64,000 nucleotides of DNA from NCBI GenBank assembly GCA_900472485.1, contig UCII01000008.1, forward strand, positions 124,001 to 188,000, read 5' to 3'. The position numbers and the translations under genes are program-made. This DNA is from Hyphomicrobiales bacterium. Lineage in GTDB: Bacteria; Pseudomonadota; Alphaproteobacteria; Rhizobiales; Rhizobiaceae. The stretch's first letter is position 1. Every line of letters starts with the position of its first letter. The notes under the pieces are model-generated. The model had not been told where the DNA came from and made no database searches. It saw only the letters and a program-made list of their open reading frames with translations. This document shows positions 1 to 9,023 of the stretch, one piece after another.

Positions 1-2
1 AA

Positions 3-278
3 CTTCAGGCCAAGAGACCGTCAACGGAGAATCTGGTCGTCACTCATGGCGATGCCTGCCTTCCGAATTTCATGGCCGACGGCCCGAAATTCACAGGCTA
101 TATCGATTGCGGCCGCCTCGGCGTGGCTGATCGCCATCAGGATATTGCACTTGCCTGTGGCAGCATCGAGCACAACTTCGGAGAGGAATTGGTTGCGGAG
201 TTTTTGAAAGCCTATGGCGATTTTGAGCCGCAAGCCGAAAAGATGGCATACTATCAGTTGCTGGATGAGTTCTTCTAA
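3..278 (+). CDS. Aminoglycoside 3'-phosphotransferase APH(3') family, C-terminal part
   Basis: The window opens inside this gene, so the start is missing. The visible 91 residues hold the kinase catalytic loop [11 protein letters not shown] (the Brenner motif HGDxxxxN with the catalytic Asp) and the metal-binding [19 protein letters not shown] segment, and end in LLDEFF. All three match the C-terminal third of the APH(3') enzymes such as NptII, which transfer phosphate from ATP to the 3'-hydroxyl of kanamycin or neomycin in the cytoplasm. The match is close enough to name the family but not the subclass or the drug range. A chromosomal housekeeping-type copy is more likely than a recent mobile one, because no insertion sequence or integron lies beside it in the window. 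Confidence 0.85.
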   Translation, partial: LQAKRPSTENLVVTHGDACLPNFMADGPKFTGYIDCGRLGVADRHQDIALACGSIEHNFGEELVAEFLKAYGDFEPQAEKMAYYQLLDEFF

Positions 279-308
279 CGGCGATGCGACCGTCTAAGAG
301 ATGCGCGA

Positions 309-503
309 TCACGCAGGTTTGTTTTTGCGCCATTGCGGATCGCGCGGAGGCCTGACAAGTTCGATTTCGACCGAGGCCTCTTTCGCGGCGCATGGTCGGG
401 TACCATATGTCAGCGACCGGAAAGTCTTCTGATCTGTTTGCCGATAAGGATCGAATGAATCGATGCATTGTTTTCGCCTGATTGCTTTTTCGTCGCGAGC
501 CAT
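309..503 (-). CDS. Possible small hydrophilic protein, unknown
   Basis: A 64-residue open frame reads leftward from ATG 503 and ends in ELVRPPRDPQWRKNKPA. It would be divergent from the DUF930 gene, whose start is only 11 bases away. The frame continues upstream as an antisense shadow of the neighbour, so openness alone proves little. The charged, proline-rich ending looks protein-like. No convincing ribosome binding site is visible before ATG 503. It could be chance. Confidence 0.3.
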   Translation of the reverse strand: MARDEKAIRRKQCIDSFDPYRQTDQKTFRSLTYGTRPCAAKEASVEIELVRPPRDPQWRKNKPA

Positions 504-513
504 CCGCTGAACG

Positions 514-2070
514 ATGGAAAAGGTTGCGGAAAAGCGGGATAGGGAGATAAGGCCGGGCTTTGTCCTGTCGATCCTTCTGCACGTCCTGTTTGTCGCGATT
601 TTTTTGCTGCCGCTATTTCCCGCGCCACCCGAGGCGAAGCCCGAGCAGAGCGTCAATGTCGAGCTCGTGCCGCAGCAGGAGGAAAAGCAGGAGCTTGCGA
701 CGAAAGAGAATGAAAAGCCCGACCAGCCTCCCAAGCCGACGCCAAGACCTGATGAGAAGCCGGCGCAGCAGACGGCCGAAACCCAACAGGAGCCACAGCA
801 GCCTGAGGGAAAGAAGGCGGACGAACAGCCGCCAAAGCAAGCCGATCCCAACGGCAAGAAACAGGCAGAGAAGCCCGTAGCCAAGCCTGACGAGGCCAAG
901 GCCGATAAGCCGATAGAGCAGGCGAAGTCCGAACCCAAGCCCGATGATCCCGCGGCTGACAAGCCCGTCGAGAAGGCGGAACAGCAGCCCTCTGCGACAG
1001 AGACTCCGCCTGAAGCAAAAGAAACACCTCCCGAATCCAAGCGGTCCAATCCTGATCATAAACAAACTGCGGCCGATTTCAGGAATGAAGATCTGAGCAA
1101 AGATGATTTGTCATCGGCATCTAAAGTAGAGAACGCAACTCTATCGCCTAAGATAAATGATAGCCAACCGCTGAAGGAATCTCAAACATCGGCCGCAACT
1201 GGCGACAGAGAGTCGCCAGTTGCCAAGGAAGCGGCCGAGAATCCTACTGCTTCGGAGTCTGAGACTCCGAAGTTGACTGCGGCCGATTCCAACTCTCAAC
1301 TGCAAAATTCTGAGCCTTCGGAACAAGGCGAGCCGAATGAATCGGGTATGGGTTCCTTGAACTCCGACCAGCAAAGTCAATCTGTACCTATATCTACGCC
1401 GCAAGTGCTGGCCACAGATTCATCGTCGGACACTAAAGTTGATCCATCCGACGAGCTTCAGTCCCGTCAAAATGCCGCAAACGTCACTGTTCCAGGCGTC
1501 ATGGCGTCCGGACAACCGAAGATGGGTGAAGCGAGAAATTCGCCCGGCAACTCGACAGCGGAGGGTGGCGCTGGGCTCGTGATCGAGCCAATGCCGGAAC
1601 AACGCGGCCAGACTTCTCGGTCCGAGCTCACAGAGGGAGAGCAAAAGGCGAGAGCAGTTGTTTCCGCAAAAGCAGGTTCCCCAGCTTCTGCGGCACCTTT
1701 TGTTCAGGCCAAGCGATTGTACTCGGCGGATGAGCTTTCACGACTTCCAAAGGGCTTTTTAGCGCAATGGAAGCAACTTTCCGCACAAATGCGGATAAGT
1801 CAGCTTTGCAACTCGGAGGGGGCGGCCCAATTGAACGCTGCTGGGTTACATATACTGCGTTTTGGTTTGCCGCACATTTCCGAGAGCCGAAGCGCCAGCC
1901 GGAGTATAGAGACGGACAAGGCCGTATATCGAACGTCTGACGGCTATCACTATGTTGGGGTGAAATGTAACGTCGATAGCAGTGCGACGAAAGTGATATC
2001 CTTTGCCTATCGCCTGGGTCCTTCCATACCGCAAGATCAATGGAAAAGCCTCAATCTTCCAACGAACTGA
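514..2070 (+). CDS. TonB/TolA-like single-span membrane protein with DUF930 C-terminal domain
   Basis: The 518-residue protein has a short cytoplasmic head and one membrane span at about residues 14-36 (GFVLSILLHVLFVAIFLLPL). A long stretch rich in Pro, Glu, Lys and Ala follows (about 40-185), then a Ser/Thr/Asn-rich linker to about 390. The compact C-terminal domain (about 400-518) has the LYSADELSRLPKGFLAQW start typical of the rhizobial DUF930 family. This layout resembles TonB and TolA: anchored in the inner membrane and reaching across the periplasm. No function is established for DUF930, so a role in envelope linkage is inference. The stop is followed by a 137-base gap before the exporter gene. 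No operon partner such as ExbB or ExbD is visible. Confidence 0.75.
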   Translation: MEKVAEKRDREIRPGFVLSILLHVLFVAIFLLPLFPAPPEAKPEQSVNVELVPQQEEKQELATKENEKPDQPPKPTPRPDEKPAQQTAETQQEPQQPEGKKADEQPPKQADPNGKKQAEKPVAKPDEAKADKPIEQAKSEPKPDDPAADKPVEKAEQQPSATETPPEAKETPPESKRSNPDHKQTAADFRNEDLSKDDLSSASKVENATLSPKINDSQPLKESQTSAATGDRESPVAKEAAENPTASESETPKLTAADSNSQLQNSEPSEQGEPNESGMGSLNSDQQSQSVPISTPQVLATDSSSDTKVDPSDELQSRQNAANVTVPGVMASGQPKMGEARNSPGNSTAEGGAGLVIEPMPEQRGQTSRSELTEGEQKARAVVSAKAGSPASAAPFVQAKRLYSADELSRLPKGFLAQWKQLSAQMRISQLCNSEGAAQLNAAGLHILRFGLPHISESRSASRSIETDKAVYRTSDGYHYVGVKCNVDSSATKVISFAYRLGPSIPQDQWKSLNLPTN

Positions 2071-2207
2071 ATCTCTCACGCAGCGTCCGACGTGGCTGAA
2101 ACAATAGTTTACTGCTCACCCCAATCGAAATCCACGTCATTTCATCATACAATTGCCCGCATCTCACTGATTCAGTGTCCTCCCATCGCACTTTTCTCAA
2201 GATTCCG

Positions 2208-3182
2208 ATGTCCTCGATCACAGCCGATTCCAGCTCTGCCGCTGGCCATTCCGCCCTGCGTGGTGTCCTTGTGGCATTCGCGTCCTATGCCGTCTTCGCC
2301 TTCAGCGATGCGTCGATCAAGATCCTTCACGGGGTGATCCCCTCCTATCAGGTCGCTTTCATCGGCGCGCTGTTCGGCTTTGCCGCCGTGCCTTTCCTGA
2401 AGAAGCGGGAGGACGAGTGGTTTGACATGGTGAGGACGTCGAACCGTCCCTTGTGGCTGTTGCGTTTCGTCTGCGGCGCGACGGGCGCCATCTCCTCCGT
2501 CATCGCCTTTACCATGCTGCCGATGGCGGAAGCCTTTGCGCTGCTGTTCCTGCTGCCGTCCTTTGTCACCATTCTCTCAGTGATCTTTCTCAAGGAGGAT
2601 GTGCGCTGGCAGCGCTGGACGGCGGTCATCCTCGGTTTTGTCGGCGTATTGATCGTCCTGCGTCCGGGTTTCCGCGAGCTTTCGGTCGGCCATCTCTGCG
2701 CAGCGATCGGCGGTCTTGCCGCGGCGATATCCATCGTCGTCAACCGTGCGCTCGGCTCGAAAGAGAAGCGCATCTCGCTTTATGGGGCAGGCCTTTTCGG
2801 AACGCTTATCGTGAGTGGCCTTCTCATGCTGTCCGAAGTCACCATGCCCACGCCGATGCAGTGGATATTCCTCGCGAGCTACGGCCTGCTTGGCGCGTGC
2901 GGCAGCGTCTTGCTCTTGACGGCCGCGCAGATGGCGCCTGCCAATCTGGTTGCGCCGCCGCAATATAGCCAGATGCTCTGGGCGATCGCCTTCGGCTACC
3001 TGCTGTTCAACGACAGCATCGATATGCCGATGGCCATCGGTATTGTCCTCATCATCTTTTCCGGCCTGCTGACATTGGCGCGGGAGCGCAAGCGCGGCAC
3101 ACCGCTGCCGGCCGCCGTTACCGGCGATACGCAGGCGGCATTGGCGACGGCGGAGGATCACAAGGCCGCGGGAGGCGCTTAA
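2208..3182 (+). CDS. EamA/RhaT-family (DMT) inner-membrane transporter
   Basis: A protein of 324 residues from ATG 2208, with about ten hydrophobic segments in two repeated halves. This is the usual layout of the drug/metabolite transporter superfamily with two EamA domains. Typical pieces include VAFASYAVFAFSDASIKIL near the start and the end-of-domain helix GFVGVLIVLRPG. Members export small metabolites such as amino acids or act as permeases; the substrate cannot be read from the sequence. A GTG at 2175 would add 11 residues, but neither start has a clear ribosome binding site. The AraC-type regulator 93 bases downstream points the same way and may control it. Confidence 0.85.
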   Translation: MSSITADSSSAAGHSALRGVLVAFASYAVFAFSDASIKILHGVIPSYQVAFIGALFGFAAVPFLKKREDEWFDMVRTSNRPLWLLRFVCGATGAISSVIAFTMLPMAEAFALLFLLPSFVTILSVIFLKEDVRWQRWTAVILGFVGVLIVLRPGFRELSVGHLCAAIGGLAAAISIVVNRALGSKEKRISLYGAGLFGTLIVSGLLMLSEVTMPTPMQWIFLASYGLLGACGSVLLLTAAQMAPANLVAPPQYSQMLWAIAFGYLLFNDSIDMPMAIGIVLIIFSGLLTLARERKRGTPLPAAVTGDTQAALATAEDHKAAGGA

Positions 3183-3274
3183 GCCTTGTGTCCTGATTGA
3201 GGGTGCGCAACATTGTCGCCCGTGTGGGACGCCATAGCTAATATAGCGAACAGGCGGAATGAGAGGCGCCAGCG

Positions 3275-4081
3275 ATGAAGTCCGGTGAATTCAGGATATA
3301 CCGCTCTCGCCTTGCCGGCATCGAGGCGGTTCGGGCCGAAACCGGCCATAGCTTCCCCAAGCACACACATGAGCAGTTCGGCGTCGGTATCATCGAGGCC
3401 GGCGCGCAGAGGTCGCTGAGCGGGCGAGGGATGGTGCAGGCAGAGGCCGGCGACGTCATCAGCGTCAACCCGAACGAGGTGCATGACGGCATGCCCATCG
3501 GTGAAAGCCGTGCATGGTCCATGCTCTATTTCGATCCCCGGCTGATCGGCGATCTGTTGCGCGATGTCGGCGAGGGCAGGTTCGGTGCGGTGGAATTCCC
3601 GTCGCCTGTCATCCGCGACGGGAGGACGGCCGGGCATTTCAAAACCCTGTTTTCGCTTCTGATCGAGGACGCGGCCGAGAGTCCTCTCCTGCGGGAGGGA
3701 CTGCTGCTGTCGCTTCTTGCCGCGGTGATGCGCGAAGGAGCGGGCCGCTTGCGTGAGGATGCCGTTTTCGCTGATATCAACAGGGCGCGTGAGCTGATCG
3801 ATGACGATCCCGCCGCTCCATTGACCCTTGCCGAACTGGCAGAACTATGCGGGCTCAGCCACTTCCGTTTCCTGCGTGCCTTCGCCAAGGTGACGGGACT
3901 GACGCCGCATGCCTACCTCATGCAGCGCCGCATTCACGAAGCGCGGCGGCTGATTGCGGCGGGCACGTCTCTCGCGGAAGCGGCTTTTGCCAGCGGCTTT
4001 TCCGATCAGAGCCATATGACGCGTCTCTTCGTTCGCAATTTCGGCGTCTCGCCGGGTGCCTATGCTGCGGCCATCGGCTGA
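3275..4081 (+). CDS. AraC-family transcriptional regulator
   Basis: A 268-residue protein with an N-terminal cupin-like sensing domain (residues about 20-100, with HSFPKHTHEQFGVGIIEAG and a later NEVHDGMP) and a C-terminal AraC DNA-binding domain with two helix-turn-helix motifs (about 165-265). The second recognition region reads AAFASGFSDQSHMTRLFVR, close to the family signature. The His-rich cupin motif belongs to the AraC ligand-binding subfamily often found beside DMT or LysE exporters, so control of the upstream transporter is a reasonable inference. The effector is unknown. The short gap after the exporter leaves room for a promoter of its own. Confidence 0.9.
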   Translation: MKSGEFRIYRSRLAGIEAVRAETGHSFPKHTHEQFGVGIIEAGAQRSLSGRGMVQAEAGDVISVNPNEVHDGMPIGESRAWSMLYFDPRLIGDLLRDVGEGRFGAVEFPSPVIRDGRTAGHFKTLFSLLIEDAAESPLLREGLLLSLLAAVMREGAGRLREDAVFADINRARELIDDDPAAPLTLAELAELCGLSHFRFLRAFAKVTGLTPHAYLMQRRIHEARRLIAAGTSLAEAAFASGFSDQSHMTRLFVRNFGVSPGAYAAAIG

Positions 4082-4162
4082 AGCTTCTGCAATTTTATTC
4101 AAGACCGGAGGATAATGACGGGGTTTTCTGCTGCGCCAAGCAGATGCCTATCAGGAGGTGCC

Positions 4163-4894
4163 ATGTTTTTCGGCCATTCGAATGAGATGTGGAGCGAGTT
4201 TCCCGAGCTGGTTCCCGGTTTGTTGTTTGCCGAGGGGATCACTTCGACTGTCGATGTCGGAGATCGGATTGCTAAGTATCATGCGATTGCCGCCGACCGG
4301 CTGGTGCAGGGTCCCGAAAGCGAGATGGCCGAAATCCAGGCATGGCGGCGGGCTTTCTCCAAAATGGGATTGAAGCCGACGCAATATCGCTGCGCCTCCG
4401 AAGCACTGCTTCGCCGATTTCGTCAGGAAGAGTCTCTGCCGCGGCTGCATCCGCTCGTCGATCTCTGCAATGCCATCTCGATCGCTTTTGCGATTCCCGT
4501 TGCCGTTTTCGATCTTTCGAAAATCTCCGGCGATCTCGAGGTGCGGCATGCGAATGGCAGCGAAACCTATCTGACCTTTTCCGGCGAGATGGAGCATCCG
4601 GAAGTGAGGGAGGTGATCTTTGCCGATGCGGCTGGGCAAGCGCATGCCCGACGCTGGACCAATCGCCAGAGTGGTTTGTCCGCGGTGCGCAATGATACGC
4701 ATTCGGTACTGATTGTCGCTGAGGCGCTGCACGAATCGGCAGATAGCGATGTTCCGAAGCTGATCGATGCTATCGCGGTAGAGGTGGCGGCCATCTGGTC
4801 GATCGAGGGCAGGCAAGGCCTCCTCAGTCCATCCTCACCGCGATTTGATTTATCGTCCGCGATGAATTTGCAACTGCAGCAAAAACGAGATTGA
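4163..4894 (+). CDS. B3/4-domain protein (PheT B3/B4-like)
   Basis: A 243-residue protein starting at ATG 4163, chosen because AGGAGGTG ends two bases upstream; a longer frame from 4115 lacks such a site. It matches the stand-alone B3/4 domain family, related to the editing domain of the phenylalanyl-tRNA synthetase beta subunit. The AWRRAFSKMGLKPTQYRCA and PLVDLCNAISIAFAIPVAVFD segments are typical, and ARRWTNRQS followed by TECV-like editing-pocket surroundings lies in the second half. Stand-alone members are thought to act as trans-editing or amino-acid-binding proteins, but function is mostly unproven. It is transcribed in the same direction as the regulator and the MFS gene. Confidence 0.8.
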   Translation: MFFGHSNEMWSEFPELVPGLLFAEGITSTVDVGDRIAKYHAIAADRLVQGPESEMAEIQAWRRAFSKMGLKPTQYRCASEALLRRFRQEESLPRLHPLVDLCNAISIAFAIPVAVFDLSKISGDLEVRHANGSETYLTFSGEMEHPEVREVIFADAAGQAHARRWTNRQSGLSAVRNDTHSVLIVAEALHESADSDVPKLIDAIAVEVAAIWSIEGRQGLLSPSSPRFDLSSAMNLQLQQKRD

Positions 4895-4988
4895 CAGAAG
4901 GCGCGTTCAGGCAGAGCAGGGACTATAAAATTTCCGACTGTTGAGAACCATGTCTGCAAGCGTCCGTGCCGGCAGACGAAGAAGGCTC

Positions 4989-6218
4989 ATGGACACCCTG
5001 CAGAATCTTGACCGGCCAAGCGTGCTCGGTCACCCCGGCTATCGTTCGTTCGCTGCGTCGCGCGTCTTTTCCTCGATAGGCTTTCAGTCTGTCACGGTTG
5101 CCATGGGCTGGATGATCTATGACCAGACCCATAGCGCCTTTTTCCTTGGCCTCGTCGGCTTCTGCCAGTTCCTGCCGATGGTCATCCTGACCTTTGTCGT
5201 CGGGCATGTCGCCGACCGGTTCGACCGCCGCCGAATCGGCCTCGTCTGCCAGCTGATCGAGGCATTGACCGCGCTGGTTCTTGCTGTGGCCGTCTGGCAG
5301 CACTGGATAGGTCCCGCCGGCATTCTGGCCGCCGTTGCCGTCATGGGCGCAGCGACGGCCTTCGAGCGTCCGACCATGGCAGCGCTTTTGCCTAATATCG
5401 TGCCGTCTTCGCTGTTGCAGGTCGCCATCGCGACCTCTACCTCGATGATGCAGACGGCCTTCATCATCGGGCCGTCGCTTGGCGGTCTGCTTTACGGCGT
5501 CAGCCCCGTTGCACCATTTGCCGTTTCAGCCGTGCTTTATGTCATTGCAAGCATCAACGTCATTTCGATCCGCGTTGAACGGCTGCAGCCGTCGTCGCGC
5601 GAGCCGGTGACGCTGAATTCCGTCTTCGCCGGCGTTTCCTTCATCAAGAGCCGCCCGGTCATGTTGGGAACGATCTCGCTCGATCTCTTCGCCGTGCTGC
5701 TCGGCGGAGCGACGGCGCTGCTGCCGATGTTCGCGCGCGATATCCTGCATGCCGGGCCCTGGGGGCTCGGCCTGTTGCGCGCCGCGCCGGCAATCGGCGC
5801 GCTCGCCATGTCGATCTGGCTGGCACGCCGGCCGCTGCAGAGCGATGTCGGCAAGAAGATGCTGTTTGCGGTCCTCGTTTTCGGGATTGCCACCATCGTC
5901 TTTTCACTGTCGACCAATATCATCCTTTCGGTCGCAGCGCTCTTTGTCGTCGGCGCCTCGGATACCGTCAGCGTCGTCGTGCGCAGCTCGCTCGTGCAGC
6001 TCCTGACGCCGGATGCCATGCGCGGTCGGGTCAATGCCGTGAATTCGCTGTTCATCGGCACCTCCAATCAGCTCGGCGAATTCGAATCCGGCATGCTTGC
6101 CAGCGCTCTCGGACCTGTCCTGACCGGCATCGTCGGCGGCGTCGGAACCATCGTCGTGGTGCTGCTCTGGATGCGCCTCTTTCCGGATCTGACCAGGGTG
6201 AAGACGCTCAGCGGTTAG
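4989..6218 (+). CDS. MFS exporter, EntS-like (MFS_3)
   Basis: About 409 residues from ATG 4989, or 16 more from TTG 4941; the starts are not clearly separable. The body has twelve hydrophobic segments and the MFS loop 2-3 motif GHVADRFDRRRIGLV. The N-terminal RSFAASRVFSSIGFQSVTV and the AAVAVMGAATAFERPTMAALLPN region are typical of the enterobactin-exporter-like MFS_3 group. Such proteins export siderophores, antibiotics or other small molecules across the inner membrane by proton antiport. No siderophore biosynthesis gene lies nearby, so the substrate stays open. The 288 bases after the stop hold no supported gene. Confidence 0.85.
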   Translation: MDTLQNLDRPSVLGHPGYRSFAASRVFSSIGFQSVTVAMGWMIYDQTHSAFFLGLVGFCQFLPMVILTFVVGHVADRFDRRRIGLVCQLIEALTALVLAVAVWQHWIGPAGILAAVAVMGAATAFERPTMAALLPNIVPSSLLQVAIATSTSMMQTAFIIGPSLGGLLYGVSPVAPFAVSAVLYVIASINVISIRVERLQPSSREPVTLNSVFAGVSFIKSRPVMLGTISLDLFAVLLGGATALLPMFARDILHAGPWGLGLLRAAPAIGALAMSIWLARRPLQSDVGKKMLFAVLVFGIATIVFSLSTNIILSVAALFVVGASDTVSVVVRSSLVQLLTPDAMRGRVNAVNSLFIGTSNQLGEFESGMLASALGPVLTGIVGGVGTIVVVLLWMRLFPDLTRVKTLSG

Positions 6219-6506
6219 CGATGTCCATCTTTGGATGGCTCTTTCGCGAGATCGCTCCGCCCGACATCCCGCAGCAAATGGTGGTTCGTCAGAGGCAGCA
6301 TGTCTCGCTTTCGGCCACCTTCATCATGCGAGCGTCGTTCCAAAGCATCTTGCCGGATCAGGAACCGGGCGAACCATGTTCTCCAGCTTTCAACATGAAG
6401 AATATTCATCTATCCATGACCTCAAAATGGTTGACCAGTAGATAGATGCGCCTGGAATAGAGTGGTGTATAATGAATCCTTGCGCTTTAAAGCATGAGGG
6501 ATTTTC

Positions 6507-7433
6507 ATGGGAAAGAGGCCGTTGCCACCGCTTTCGGTGCTTCAGACATTCTGCGCCATTGCCGAGACCGGCGGTTTCAGTCGTGCTGCCGAGCGGATCG
6601 GGCAGACACAGACGGCAGTCAGCCATCAGCTTGCGCAGTTGGAAGGATGGATCGGCGGGCGCTTGTTCGACAGAGGCCGAAGTGGGGCGCGGCTGACACC
6701 GTTGGGCGCCCGTCTGCATCCTGCAATCTCAGGCGTGATCGCCGAGCTGGAAACGGCGTTGTACCAGGCGCGCGCGAGTATTTCGGTTCGCAGCGTCGCG
6801 GTCTCCGTCTCGCCGGAGTTCTCCAGCCAATGGCTGGCGGCGCGGCTGCCGGATTTCTGCCAGCGCTATCCGGACGTCGAGGTGAAGCTGGCTGTCGGCT
6901 ACCAGCGCCCGGATTTTCAGCCTGGAGGTACCGATCTCGCTATCTGGCTCGGCCGCGCCGACGCCGGTTTCACGCATGAAGAATTGCTGACGGACGAAGA
7001 GTTCGTCGTCAGTTCGCCGGAACTCTCCAAACGACTGCCGCCGCGCTGGGCCATAAGGGCCGCTCCGCTTCTGCGTTACTCTGGCATGCGGCATACGATT
7101 CTAGATTGGCAGCGCTGGCACGAGCAGGTGATTGGCGAGAGCAGCGGCGAGGACGGCGTGCGTTTCGATATCGCACGGGCCGTGGAGGAGGCACCTTTCT
7201 TCGATTCCTTTGCCGAGATGCTGGAGGCCTGCCGGCAGGGCCGCGGCTTTGCCCTCGTACGAAGCTCGCTGGTGGCGCGCGATCTCTCCGAGAAAAAGCT
7301 GGTCAGGTGCTTTGTGGAGATGCAGCCGGCTGCTGTCAGCTATAATTTGGTCTATCCGCCGGCCGCCTTGCTGAACCCGGCTGCGGCCCTGTTTCGCAAC
7401 TGGCTGCTCGCGCAAAGCCACTCATCCGTCTAA
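6507..7433 (+). CDS. LysR-family transcriptional regulator (GcvA-like)
   Basis: A 308-residue protein with the LysR winged helix-turn-helix at residues 5-65 (LSVLQTFCAIAETGGFSRAA, then QTAVSHQLAQLE) and a substrate-binding effector domain in the rest (about 90-300). The PPLSVLQTF start and the later TDLAIWLGR resemble the GcvA-like subgroup. The start at ATG 6507 has a GAGGG six bases upstream. No divergent target gene lies directly upstream, since the 5' gap of 288 bases is empty, so the regulon cannot be guessed. The acetyltransferase downstream is convergent. Confidence 0.9.
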   Translation: MGKRPLPPLSVLQTFCAIAETGGFSRAAERIGQTQTAVSHQLAQLEGWIGGRLFDRGRSGARLTPLGARLHPAISGVIAELETALYQARASISVRSVAVSVSPEFSSQWLAARLPDFCQRYPDVEVKLAVGYQRPDFQPGGTDLAIWLGRADAGFTHEELLTDEEFVVSSPELSKRLPPRWAIRAAPLLRYSGMRHTILDWQRWHEQVIGESSGEDGVRFDIARAVEEAPFFDSFAEMLEACRQGRGFALVRSSLVARDLSEKKLVRCFVEMQPAAVSYNLVYPPAALLNPAAALFRNWLLAQSHSSV

Positions 7434-7446
7434 GGCGCGCATTCCG

Positions 7447-7839
7447 TCAATCCTGCAGCCGAATGAGGCCGGCCTCAGTGGGAGCAAAACCGAGCCCCCG
7501 ATAAAAGCCGGTGAGATGCGGCTCGAAATCGACATGCAGCCATTCCGCGCCACGTTCGCCGGCCAGGGTTTTCGCCCGCGCGACGAGGGCGCTTGCGATA
7601 CCTCTTCGCCGAAATTCCGGATCGACGCAGGTATCGAGAATAAAGGCATGAATGCCGCCATCCCGGGCGACATTGACGAAGCCCACCAGTCTTGCGCCCG
7701 CGAATGCGCCCACATGCGCGAGATTTCGGGAGAGAATGGGCTGGAAATCCCGCGGAGAGGAGCTGCCCCATGCGGTCGACCACAGGGCATTGAGCACCTC
7801 ATTTTCGAGCTTCGGATCATTCTGGTATTCTATCATCAT
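7447..7839 (-). CDS. GNAT-family N-acetyltransferase
   Basis: A 130-residue protein with the GNAT core. ARLVGFVNVARDGGIHAFILDTCVDPEFRRRGIASALV contains the acetyl-CoA pyrophosphate-binding loop (RRRGIASAL, the R/Q-x-x-G-x-G/A motif). A beta-bulge region and GFYRGLGFAPT follow near the C-terminus, as is usual in the fold. The GAGGGAC before the first ATG supports the start. It converges on the LysR gene with 13 bases between the stops. The acceptor is unknown; small members such as this acetylate metabolites, toxins or protein N-termini. Confidence 0.85.
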   Translation of the reverse strand: MMIEYQNDPKLENEVLNALWSTAWGSSSPRDFQPILSRNLAHVGAFAGARLVGFVNVARDGGIHAFILDTCVDPEFRRRGIASALVARAKTLAGERGAEWLHVDFEPHLTGFYRGLGFAPTEAGLIRLQD

Positions 7840-7983
7840 TGGCGTCCCTCCGCGGGATCATTCAGTGAGTTCGGTGCTGTTTCGGGCCGACGGGATGGTC
7901 TGTGGAAAATATCCGCAGCCAATGTCGGATCTGGTTGCCGTCAATCGTCCTTTAAAAGTGAACATAGAACAGAGGAGGCTGAA

Positions 7984-8337
7984 ATGTCCTATGTCGACGG
8001 TTTCATCGTTGCCGTGCCGAAAGACAAGATCGAGGCTTACAAAGCACTCGCGCAACGGGCCGGGGAGGTTTGGCGTGAATATGGTGCGCTAAGCTATGTC
8101 GAGGCCATAGGCGACGATGTGCCCTATGGCGAACTTACCTCTTTTCCGCGTGCGGTACAGGCGACGGAAGATGAGGTCGTGGTGTTCTCATGGATCACCT
8201 ATGAATCGCGAGAAAGCCGCGATGCGATATTGGCGAAGGTCATGGCCGATCCGCGATTGAAGGATGAGATGGAAAACATGCCCTTTGACGGCAAGCGCAT
8301 GATCTATGGCGGCTTCAATGTCGCCATTTCATTATAG
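7984..8337 (+). CDS. DUF1428 family protein
   Basis: A 117-residue protein beginning MSYVDGFIVAVPKDK and ending MIYGGFNVAISL, both hallmarks of the DUF1428 family, which has a ferredoxin-like dimeric alpha/beta-barrel fold. The start at ATG 7984 follows an AGAGGAGG stretch. The frame stays open far upstream, but the family length and the ribosome binding site fix the start here. No enzymatic role has been proven for the family; it resembles EthD/NIPSNAP-type small-molecule oxygenase folds. A strong inverted repeat follows the stop. Confidence 0.85.
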   Translation: MSYVDGFIVAVPKDKIEAYKALAQRAGEVWREYGALSYVEAIGDDVPYGELTSFPRAVQATEDEVVVFSWITYESRESRDAILAKVMADPRLKDEMENMPFDGKRMIYGGFNVAISL

Positions 8338-8346
8338 GCTAAAGGC

Positions 8347-8374
8347 AGTGGCCGGACTTGACATTCCGGCCACT
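8347..8374 (+). terminator. Inverted repeat after the DUF1428 gene
   Basis: AGTGGCCGGA at 8347-8356 and its exact complement TCCGGCCACT at 8365-8374 form a 10-bp stem with an 8-base loop. No T-run follows, so it may slow or end transcription only weakly, or stabilise the mRNA end. Confidence 0.5.
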
Positions 8375-8419
8375 CGCCCGACCTGATGCGGATCGCTATC
8401 GCCATGCCCGGAGGATGCC

Positions 8420-8845
8420 ATGCCGCAAACAGTGATAACGCTTTCGACTCATGGCCAGGGGCTCTACGAATTTACCGATCAGGTGGCGGAATTCGTCCGC
8501 ACCGCGGCCGGCGGCGGTGAGGGGCTTCTGACCGTCTTCGTTCGCCACACCTCCTGTTCCCTCCTGATACAGGAAAATGCCGATCCCGATGTGAAGACCG
8601 ATCTCAAGGCCTTCTTCAGCCGGCTCGTGCCGCCATCGTCGGATTCCTCGATGCGCTGGATCGTGCACACCATGGAGGGGCCGGACGATATGCCGGCGCA
8701 TATCAAAGCCGCACTGATGCAGGTTTCCATTGGCATTCCGGTGATGAACGGTCGGCTGGCGTTCGGCACTTGGCAGGGCATCTACCTTTTCGAGCACCGC
8801 GACCGGCCGCATCGCCGCGAGATCGTACTGCATTTTTCTGGCTGA
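8420..8845 (+). CDS. YjbQ/UPF0047 family protein (secondary thiamine-phosphate synthase-like)
   Basis: A 141-residue protein with the UPF0047 layout: FVRHTSCSLLIQENADPDV (the conserved HTSxxL...NxDP core), then MEGPDDMPAHIKAAL and the final GTWQGIYLFEHRDRPHRRE. These motifs line the conserved His-containing site of the trimeric fold. Family members show weak thiamine-phosphate synthase activity and bind metal, but the physiological role is uncertain. The start at ATG 8420 has GGAGGATGCC directly before it. The gene appears to stand alone. Confidence 0.9.
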   Translation: MPQTVITLSTHGQGLYEFTDQVAEFVRTAAGGGEGLLTVFVRHTSCSLLIQENADPDVKTDLKAFFSRLVPPSSDSSMRWIVHTMEGPDDMPAHIKAALMQVSIGIPVMNGRLAFGTWQGIYLFEHRDRPHRREIVLHFSG

Positions 8846-9023
8846 ACAGCGCGCCTTCTCGCGTCAATAGATTGTTAACCGTCGTGAATACAATCTGAAC
8901 GGCCAATTCGCGTTCGGTTCAGCTTGGCTGACCTAACGTGGCTCCAATCCCGAGGCATTGCCGATGGCGAGGCCAATAACGGGATTGCAACGATCCGCAG
9001 CAAGGATTTGAAGGAGAAACACC

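Noticed and set aside
309..1049. Long leftward open frame opposite the DUF930 gene
   Set aside because: Most of it is the antisense of the Pro/Lys/Glu-rich coding region, giving low-complexity Ser/Gly/Leu sequence. Only the last 64 residues were kept, at low confidence.
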